From positions 744,001 to 808,000 of the forward strand of contig CAVQBJ010000008.1 in assembly GCA_963710725.1 (NCBI GenBank): 64,000 nucleotides of DNA, written 5' to 3'. The notes beneath the pieces were generated by a model. The model ran no database searches, was not told the DNA's origin, and saw nothing but the letters and a program-made list of their open reading frames with translations. Source of the DNA: CAVQBJ01 sp963710725. Its GTDB lineage: Bacteria > Actinomycetota > Thermoleophilia > Solirubrobacterales > Solirubrobacteraceae. A program made the translations under genes and the position numbers. Below are positions 58,913-64,000 of this stretch, one piece after another (the stretch's first letter is position 1; the number at the start of each line of letters is the position of its first letter).

Positions 58913-60058
58913 CTACTTGAGCGCACGGGCGACGACGAGACGCTGGATCTCGTTCGTGCCCTCGTAGATCTGGGTGATCTTCGCGTCGCGCATCATGCGC
59001 TCGACGGGGTATTCCTTGACGTAGCCGTAGCCGCCGAGCACCTGGATCGCCTCGATCGTCACCTTCATCGCGGTGTCCGAGCAGAAGATCTTCGCCATCG
59101 AGCTGTACTTGCCGAAGCCCGCCTCGCGCCGGTCGGCCATCGCGCACGCCTTGTAGAGCAGCTCGCGAGCCGCCGCGGTGCCGGTCTCCATGTCGGCGAG
59201 CTTGCTCTGGATCATCTGGAACTCGTTGATCGGGCGACCGAACTGACGCCGTTCGCGGGCATACGCGACCGCATAGTCGGTCGCCCCCTGGGCCAACCCG
59301 ACGGCCTGCGCGGCCGCGCCGAGACGGGTGCGATCGAGCGTGGCCAGCGCGACCGACAGACCTTTCCCAACCTCACCGATCACGTTCGCGTGCGGCACGC
59401 GCACGTCGTCGAAGATCGGCTGGCCGGTCGGCGAGCCCCTGATGCCGAGCTTGTGCTCGAGCTTGCCGACGCTGAAGCCCGGGCGGTCGGCCTCGACGAC
59501 GAACGCCGTGATGCGGCGCTCCTCGCGGTCGGTGACCGCGAACACCGTGTAGAAGTCGGCGACGCCGAGATTCGTGATCCAGTTCTTGGTCCCGGTGATC
59601 ACCCACTCGTCGCCGTCGCGGATGGCGCTGGTGAGCATCCCGCCCGGATCGGAGCCGGCCTCGGGCTCGGACAGCGCGAACGCGGGCGTCCATTCGCCGC
59701 TCGCGCACTTGGGCAGGAAGCGCGCCTTGAGCTCCTCGGAGCCGAACAGCTGCAGCGGCAGCGACCCGAGCTCCTGCACCATCAGGATGAGCGCGCTCGA
59801 CGCGCACGCCTTGGCGATCTCCTCGACCGCGATGTTGAGCATGAGCGTGCCGGTGCCGGTGCCGCCGTACTCGATCGGGAAGGGCAGCCCGAGGATGTCG
59901 TGCTCGGCGAGCAGCTCGCGGACGTCCCAGGGATACTCGGCCTTCTCGTCGATCTCCGCCGCCCGCGGGGCGATCCGCTCCTGCGCGAGCGCGCGGATCG
60001 TGTCGCGCAGATCGATGTGCTCCTGCGGAAGCGCGTATACGTCCGACGTCATCTCCAT
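58913..60058 (-). CDS. Acyl-CoA dehydrogenase
   Basis: The 381-residue FAD enzyme has FALSEPEAGSDPGGM, GTKNWITNLGVADFY, FDDVRVPHANVIGEVGKG, YARERRQFGRPINEFQMIQ and VQ-type IQVLGGYGYVKEYPVERMMRDAKI, with the catalytic Glu in IYEGTNEIQR. Compared with the enzyme at 15.4 kb it is divergent in the first 100 residues, so it is a paralogue with another chain preference. It starts MEMTSDVYALP; the second ATG at 60052 is an alternative. It heads the operon with the zincin-like and TPR-like genes. Confidence 0.94.
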   Translation of the reverse strand: MEMTSDVYALPQEHIDLRDTIRALAQERIAPRAAEIDEKAEYPWDVRELLAEHDILGLPFPIEYGGTGTGTLMLNIAVEEIAKACASSALILMVQELGSLPLQLFGSEELKARFLPKCASGEWTPAFALSEPEAGSDPGGMLTSAIRDGDEWVITGTKNWITNLGVADFYTVFAVTDREERRITAFVVEADRPGFSVGKLEHKLGIRGSPTGQPIFDDVRVPHANVIGEVGKGLSVALATLDRTRLGAAAQAVGLAQGATDYAVAYARERRQFGRPINEFQMIQSKLADMETGTAAARELLYKACAMADRREAGFGKYSSMAKIFCSDTAMKVTIEAIQVLGGYGYVKEYPVERMMRDAKITQIYEGTNEIQRLVVARALK

Positions 60059-60123
60059 CCCCGATGATGCTAGAGGACGCCGCACGCCCGCGCCCTTGCG
60101 CGCGGGCGGCTACCCTCACGCCC

Positions 60124-60468
60124 ATGAGCGCCGGCGAGATCGACGTCGAGCCCGAGCAGGTCGCCCGCTGGCTGGCCGAGGACGGTGCGCTGCAGCTCGT
60201 CGACGTGCGCGAGGACGACGAGCGCGAGGCGGGCCACATCGCCGGCTCGCGGCACATCGAGCTCGCCCAGCTGTCCGGCCAGGCGAGCACGATCGACGCG
60301 GCGCGGCCGGTCGTGTTCTACTGCCGCGTCGGCGGGCGCTCGACGATGGCCGCGCAGGCCTTTCGCGCGTCCGGATACGTCGCGTATTCGATGCACGGCG
60401 GCCTGCTTCGGTGGGTGGCCGAGCAGCGCCCGATCTCGCCCGAGGACGGCCGCGTCGCCGACCACTGA
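60124..60468 (+). CDS. Rhodanese-like domain protein
   Basis: The 114-residue single rhodanese domain has LQLVDVREDDEREAGHIAGSRHIEL and the active-site loop VFYCRVGGRST with Cys near residue 67. It could transfer sulfane sulfur, or bind a phosphate-like ligand in a signalling role. The loop length matches sulfurtransferases. It diverges from the acyl-CoA dehydrogenase and is followed by a cupin gene 19 bp downstream with AAGGAGGAACG before its start. Confidence 0.88.
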   Translation: MSAGEIDVEPEQVARWLAEDGALQLVDVREDDEREAGHIAGSRHIELAQLSGQASTIDAARPVVFYCRVGGRSTMAAQAFRASGYVAYSMHGGLLRWVAEQRPISPEDGRVADH

Positions 60469-60487
60469 CGATCGACAAGGAGGAACG

Positions 60488-60913
60488 ATGGCCACATCGA
60501 CCGACGGCGTCATCGAGGGCGAGGGCTATGCCCTCGCGCACATCGACGCGCTGGGTGACCGGTACGGGTTCCGATCGGTGCGCCGCAAGCTCGGCGTCAC
60601 GGCGTTCGGCGTCAACGCGATCGCCCTGCCGCCGGGCTATGCGACCGGACCGCACTACCACGACGAGCAGGAGGAGTTGTACTTCGTGCACGCCGGCACG
60701 CTCGAGATGCAGTTCGGCGACGGCAGCTCCCACGTGCTCGAGCCGGGCTCGGTCGTGCGCGTCGACGCGCACACCGTGCGCCAGCTGCGCAACGTCGGCG
60801 ACTCCGACGCGATCTACCTGTGCGTCGGCGGCAAGGACGGGTACGTCGGTCGCGACGGGCGCGTGCCCGGCGTCGAGGGCGACATCGTCGGGCCGCCGGG
60901 CGCGCAACCCTGA
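60488..60913 (+). CDS. Cupin domain protein
   Basis: The 141-residue protein has the cupin motif 1 GPHYHDEQEELYFVHAG (two His, Glu) and motif 2 LEPGSVVRVDAHTVRQL with the third His. The metal site H-x-H...E...H looks complete. It could be an isomerase, dioxygenase or sugar-binding protein; nothing in the neighbours decides. AAGGAGG is at good spacing before the ATG. Confidence 0.82.
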   Translation: MATSTDGVIEGEGYALAHIDALGDRYGFRSVRRKLGVTAFGVNAIALPPGYATGPHYHDEQEELYFVHAGTLEMQFGDGSSHVLEPGSVVRVDAHTVRQLRNVGDSDAIYLCVGGKDGYVGRDGRVPGVEGDIVGPPGAQP

Positions 60914-60917
60914 CGCC

Positions 60918-61334
60918 GTGCCGGAGGACCGCCTACGCGTCACCCGGGACCTGACGCTCCCGCTCACCGAGGTCACGGTGCGGGCGAGCCGCTCCTCCGG
61001 TCCCGGCGGCCAGCACGCCAACGTGACGGCCTCGCGCGTCGAGGCGATCTTCGACGTCGCCGCCTCGCGCTCGCTCAGCGAGGAGCAGCGGCGGCGCATC
61101 CTCGCCCGGGCCGGCCCGCGGGTCGTCGCCGTCGCACAGGACACGCGCGGGCAGGCTCGCAACCGTGAGCTCGCCTTGGCGCGGCTCGCCGAGCGGCTCG
61201 CGCGGGCGCTCGCCGTCGCGCGCCCCCGGCACGCCACCCGGCCGACGTCGGCCTCGCGCGAACGCCGCCTGCAGGGCAAGCGCCGCGCCGCGCAGCGCAA
61301 GCGCGAGCGCCGCCCTCCCGACGGGGATCAATGA
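60918..61334 (+). CDS. arfB: Peptidyl-tRNA hydrolase ArfB-like (ICT1/YaeJ) ribosome rescue factor
   Basis: The 138-residue protein contains the catalytic RASRSSGPGGQHANVTASRVE in pattern (GGQ at 30-32) but no codon-recognition domain, and it ends in a long basic tail (RERRLQGKRRAAQRKRERR). This fits ArfB, which releases stalled ribosomes lacking a stop codon by putting its tail in the mRNA channel. The GTG start follows the cupin by 4 bp. The long upstream frame is a shadow. Confidence 0.9.
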   Translation: MPEDRLRVTRDLTLPLTEVTVRASRSSGPGGQHANVTASRVEAIFDVAASRSLSEEQRRRILARAGPRVVAVAQDTRGQARNRELALARLAERLARALAVARPRHATRPTSASRERRLQGKRRAAQRKRERRPPDGDQ

Positions 61335-61420
61335 GGGAAAGGGAGACGCGGCGCCGCCCTCCTCGACGCCGGGCGGGGTGCCGCACGCCCCGTCGATCGC
61401 GGCCGCGGCGGGGGGCCGCC

Positions 61421-62023
61421 CTACGCGGGCGCGTAGTACGGGTTCGTCCCCGACGCGTGGTCGGTGACGTCGATGACGTCGGCGATCTCGGGCACGGCCT
61501 CGGTGAGGGTCTCCTCGATGCCGTGGGTGAGCGTGGCCGAGGCCATGCCGCAGCCCTGGCAACCGCCGGACAGCCGCACGTAGGCGGTGCGGCCCTCGAC
61601 GGCCACGAGATCGGCCCGCCCGCCGTGGGAGGCGATCCCCGGGTTGACGTCGCGGTCGAGCACCTCGCGCACGCGCTCGGCGAGTGAGTCGTCGACGGTG
61701 GGGCGGTTCGGGTTGTCGACCACGAACCCGCTCTCGGACGGTCCCTCCCACCAGTCGATCGTCGCGCCGCGCAGGCGCTCGGCGCTCCCGGCGGCGATCA
61801 CGATCGAGAGGTCGCCCGCGTGCTCGCGTACGTCGCCGTCCCGCGCGATGTCGGTCGACTCGAGCGAGAGCGCCGCCTGATATTGGCCGTCGCGTACGGC
61901 GCTCACGCGCACGTAGAGACAGCGGTCCTCGGGCGCGGGCCGCGCGTCGAGGAAGCCCCGCAGCCTGGCCAGCGCCGCGTCGGTGACGGTGAGGAGCGGT
62001 TGGGCCTCGCGCACGCGTGTCAC
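61421..62023 (-). CDS. NfuA-like Fe-S cluster carrier (IscA-like plus NifU C-terminal domain)
   Basis: The 200-residue protein has an N-terminal degenerate HesB/IscA-type domain (about 10-100; no conserved Cys triad) and a C-terminal NifU domain with the cluster-binding CxxC in LSGGCQGCGMASATL. This order is that of NfuA. It probably delivers [4Fe-4S] clusters. The GTG start overlaps the RibD-domain gene by 4 bp. It converges with arfB across 86 bp. Confidence 0.87.
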   Translation of the reverse strand: MTRVREAQPLLTVTDAALARLRGFLDARPAPEDRCLYVRVSAVRDGQYQAALSLESTDIARDGDVREHAGDLSIVIAAGSAERLRGATIDWWEGPSESGFVVDNPNRPTVDDSLAERVREVLDRDVNPGIASHGGRADLVAVEGRTAYVRLSGGCQGCGMASATLTHGIEETLTEAVPEIADVIDVTDHASGTNPYYAPA

Positions 62024-62820
62024 GTTAGAGCGTGCGTGTCACCGACCCGGTAGCGCAGGAAGAGGAAGGAGTCGACGAGGAATGCGCCGACGAGCTCGAG
62101 CGAGACCGGCTGCAGCGCAGCGCTCGGGCCGACGATGCGCAGCGGGTCATCGCCCCCGGCCACGGTCGGCGCGAGCGACAGGAACAGCTCGTCGACCGCG
62201 CCCGCTGCGAACAGATCGGCGTTGAGCGACGGCCCGCCCTCGCAGAGGACGTCACGCGCGCCGAAGCGCTCGTGCAGGCCCCGCAGCGCGGCCGGTATGT
62301 CGAGGGCGTGGTCGGGCGTCGCCGCCCGCACGTATTCCACGCTCGCGGGAACCGCGGGCAATGAGCGCTCCGACGCGGTCACGATCACCACGCGCGCCTC
62401 GGGCTCGCTCAGCAGCGGCAGCGTCGCGTCGAGCGCCAGTCGGGCCGACACGATGCACGCGAGCGGCTCGGCCGAGCGCCCGGCCTGCTCGCGCGCCCGG
62501 CGCGTCGCGGGGTCGCGGATCATTCGTCCGTAGCGTTCGCTGCGCGCCGTGCCCGCGCCGACGAGCACCGCGTCGGCGAGCGCGCGCAGCGCGTGAAAGA
62601 CGGCGCGGTCGGCGGCGGCGGACAGCCCCCCCGAGCGCGCCCGGATCGCCGCGCGACCGTCGACGCTGGCGATCATGTTGACCGCGACGTGAGGGCGTTC
62701 GGCGGCCACCGGACGGGCGCGCGCCTCGCGCTCGAGTTCCGCGGTCAGCTCCGCGATCGACGCCACTTGCGTCGAGGCCAGGAGCCGCCGCAGGGTCAGG
62801 TCCGGCTCGCCCTGCGCCAC
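62020..62820 (-). CDS. RibD C-terminal-domain reductase
   Basis: The 266-residue dihydrofolate-reductase-like protein has HVAVNMIASVDGRAA, ADAVLVGAGTARSERYGRMI, VLCEGGPSLNADLFAAGAVDELFLSLAPTVAGG and terminal FLRYRV. In riboflavin synthesis this domain reduces the pyrimidine; here it stands alone with no deaminase domain or rib genes, so it may be a paralogous reductase using NADPH. Its stop overlaps the NfuA-like gene. Confidence 0.85.
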   Translation of the reverse strand: MAQGEPDLTLRRLLASTQVASIAELTAELEREARARPVAAERPHVAVNMIASVDGRAAIRARSGGLSAAADRAVFHALRALADAVLVGAGTARSERYGRMIRDPATRRAREQAGRSAEPLACIVSARLALDATLPLLSEPEARVVIVTASERSLPAVPASVEYVRAATPDHALDIPAALRGLHERFGARDVLCEGGPSLNADLFAAGAVDELFLSLAPTVAGGDDPLRIVGPSAALQPVSLELVGAFLVDSFLFLRYRVGDTHALT

Positions 62821-62823
62821 CGC

Positions 62824-62854
62824 GAGAAATGGTCACGTTCGAGGGCCATTTTTC
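62824..62854. promoter_or_regulatory. Dyad in the ribD-like/cold-shock divergent gap
   Basis: GAGAAATGG (62824-62832) pairs with CCATTTTTC (62846-62854) at 8 of 9 positions, a few bases upstream of the RibD-domain gene. The AT-rich sequence differs from the surroundings. It may be an operator or part of the promoter for the minus-strand gene. Confidence 0.4.
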
Positions 62855-63033
62855 GCAGCGTATCGAGCGCCTAACAATTTCATCTCAGAAACAACGGCGG
62901 GGGCGGCTTCCTGCTACCGTCCCGCTCGTATGGCCGGCAACAAAAGAGCTGGCGAAAAGAAGTGCAGGCGCTCGCAGGTCGAAGCTCTCGCAGCATCCTC
63001 CGCGCGCAGCACATTCACGTGGAGGAAACACAC

Positions 63034-63237
63034 ATGCCCACCGGCACCGTGAAGTGGTTCAGCGACGACAAGGGATTCGGCTTCATCACCCCTGATGATG
63101 GCGACAAGGATCTGTTCGTCCACCACACCGGCATCAACGGCGAGGGCTACCGCTCGCTCCAGGAGGGCGCGAAGGTGTCCTATGACGCCGAGCAGGGCGA
63201 GAAGGGCCCCAAGGCCGTCAACGTCGCCGCGATCTAG
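63034..63237 (+). CDS. cspA: Cold-shock protein (CspA family)
   Basis: The 67-residue single cold-shock domain carries both RNA-binding motifs, KGFGFITPDDG (RNP1) and DLFVHHTGI (RNP2), and VSYDAEQGEKGPKAVNVAAI. It binds single-stranded RNA and DNA as a chaperone. AGGAGG-like GTGGAGGAAACACAC precedes the ATG. The leader of ~150 nt is AT-richer and could hold temperature-responsive structure, as in other csp genes. Two hairpins follow the stop. Confidence 0.96.
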   Translation: MPTGTVKWFSDDKGFGFITPDDGDKDLFVHHTGINGEGYRSLQEGAKVSYDAEQGEKGPKAVNVAAI

Positions 63238-63239
63238 TC

Positions 63240-63289
63240 GGCGCTGTCCTCAGCGCCAAGTGAAGGGCCCGCTCGTGAGCGGGCCCTTC
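63240..63289 (+). terminator. Two-hairpin terminator after cspA
   Basis: First hairpin: GGCGCTG (63240-63246) with CAGCGCC (63251-63257). Second: GAAGGGCCCGCTC (63262-63274) with GAGCGGGCCCTTC (63277-63289), a perfect 13-bp stem that opens by a pair for its loop and ends in CTTCGG. Position right after the cspA stop and stem strength support termination. Confidence 0.8.
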
Positions 63290-63419
63290 GGCGTTGCGGG
63301 TGCGCTGGCCGACCCACGGTCGCCCGACGCGGCAGCGTTATCCTTCGCTCGCGGCGTTCTCACCGCGCGCCGGTCGCGGCGTGCGCGGTGAAACCTCGCG
63401 CGTACGCCCCGCCCTTCGC

Positions 63420-64000
63420 ATGGCCTCCATCGCCTCTCCCGCCTACACGCTCGTAGACGAGCCCCCGCCGCGAACTCCCGGGCGCGCCTTCGCGGGCGCG
63501 GTGGCACTCGTCGTGCTCGTCGCGCTGAGCGGGCTGATCGTGCTCGTGTGCGCCAACCATCCGAGTTCGCTCACTCCCTCTTCGAACCCGAACTGGTTCC
63601 CGCGCTGGCTCGCCGGGCCATTCGGCGGTGTGCTGCCGATGCTCACCCACAACGGCACGACGCTCGAGGACGTGTTCACCTACGGGCTCATCGCGATGTA
63701 CATCGCGTACATGTTCGCGATCGCCTACGTGCCGAGCCTGCGCGCACGCTGGGTGGTCACCGCAATCGTCGCGGTGCACATCCTGTTCCTGCTCTCCCCG
63801 CCGCTGTCGCTCACCGATGTCTTCAACTACATCAACTACGCGCGCATGGAGGTGGTCTATCACCTCAACCCCTACGCGACGATCCCGATCTACGAGCCGC
63901 ACTCCGATCCGGCGTTCCTGCTCAGTAACTGGCACGAGCTGCTCAGCCCCTACGGTCCGCTGTTCACGCTGTTGACGTTCGCCCTCGTGCCACTGGGCGT
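63420..64000 (+). CDS. GT-C type membrane glycosyltransferase (N-terminal part, runs off the window)
   Basis: At least 193 residues with many TM helices: AFAGAVALVVLVALSGLIVL, DVFTYGLIAMYIAYMFAIAY and VVTAIVAVHILFLLSPPLS. The loop SLTDVFNYINYARMEVVYHLNPY followed by SPYGPLFTLL is the pattern of polyprenol-phosphate-sugar-dependent (DUF2029/GT87-like) mannosyltransferases in actinobacteria. It probably builds an envelope glycan from a lipid-linked sugar on the outer face of the membrane. The gene continues past 64000, so its end is unknown. The ATG start lacks a clear ribosome site. Confidence 0.75.
   Translation, partial: MASIASPAYTLVDEPPPRTPGRAFAGAVALVVLVALSGLIVLVCANHPSSLTPSSNPNWFPRWLAGPFGGVLPMLTHNGTTLEDVFTYGLIAMYIAYMFAIAYVPSLRARWVVTAIVAVHILFLLSPPLSLTDVFNYINYARMEVVYHLNPYATIPIYEPHSDPAFLLSNWHELLSPYGPLFTLLTFALVPLG

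Overview
The window is 64 kb of a very GC-rich chromosome with tightly packed genes, many GTG starts and frequent 4-bp start/stop overlaps. Gene content and order point to an actinobacterium. A Thermoleophilia/Solirubrobacterales-type lineage is my best guess (inference), because of the FtsZ with a long N-terminal extension, the abundance of acyl-CoA metabolism genes, and the rpmE-DUF1385-prfA-prmC-tsaC-glyA order. I see no rRNA, tRNA, CRISPR array, phage or insertion sequence; the window is chromosomal core with a few unusual intergenic elements.

Layout. 0-5.3 kb (minus strand): a translation cluster, rpmE, DUF1385 membrane protein, prfA, prmC, tsaC and glyA (partial). It is interrupted between DUF1385 and prfA by a broken uppP fragment that abuts a dispersed repeat. 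5.3-6.9 kb: two divergent exported proteins. 7-16.5 kb: acyl-CoA metabolism, with etfB, etfA and ETF:quinone oxidoreductase, a two-subunit B12 acyl-CoA mutase of isobutyryl-CoA mutase type, a HAD phosphatase, a thiolase and an acyl-CoA dehydrogenase. The mutase chaperone meaB follows at 20-21 kb, after an ABC exporter. 21-28 kb: sugar and methyl modification (hexapeptide acyltransferase, GNAT, a GH57 enzyme with a methyltransferase, two more methyltransferases), a LON-domain protein, an SRPBCC protein and a TetR regulator. 28-40 kb: a lipoprotein and gamma-glutamyltransferase, ftsZ overlapping a ParA gene, two tandem Get3/ArsA-type ATPases, the second repeat copy, a protein of unknown function, HxlR, a PilT-type ATPase and the principal sigma factor. 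40-45.6 kb: a Lys/Ala-rich protein, an RlpA-like protein behind a c-di-AMP riboswitch, moeA, an unknown protein, an AbiEi-DUF559 protein with a large palindrome over its start, and glpX. 45.7-53.7 kb: a pentose phosphate operon (ROK kinase, gnd, zwf, opcA, GH15, pgl, histidine phosphatase). 53.8-56.2 kb: egtB-egtD (ergothioneine). 56.3-60.1 kb: thiolase and a second acyl-CoA dehydrogenase operon. 60-64 kb: rhodanese, cupin, arfB-like, nfuA-like, a RibD-domain reductase, a cold-shock protein and a truncated GT-C membrane protein.

How it works together: fatty and branched acyl-CoAs are oxidised by the dehydrogenases and thiolases. Electrons pass through EtfAB and ETF-QO to quinone, and the B12 mutase with MeaB rearranges branched acyl-CoAs. 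Glucose units released by GH15 enter the oxidative pentose phosphate pathway.

The least explained items are: (i) a ~184-bp hairpin-bearing intergenic repeat present twice in opposite orientation, one copy adjoining the broken uppP; (ii) a 43-bp near-perfect palindrome covering the start codon of the AbiEi-DUF559 gene, with a second palindrome of similar design upstream of the mutase; (iii) an ETF-QO lacking one iron-sulfur cysteine; (iv) an FtsZ with about 134 extra N-terminal residues that overlaps a parA gene.
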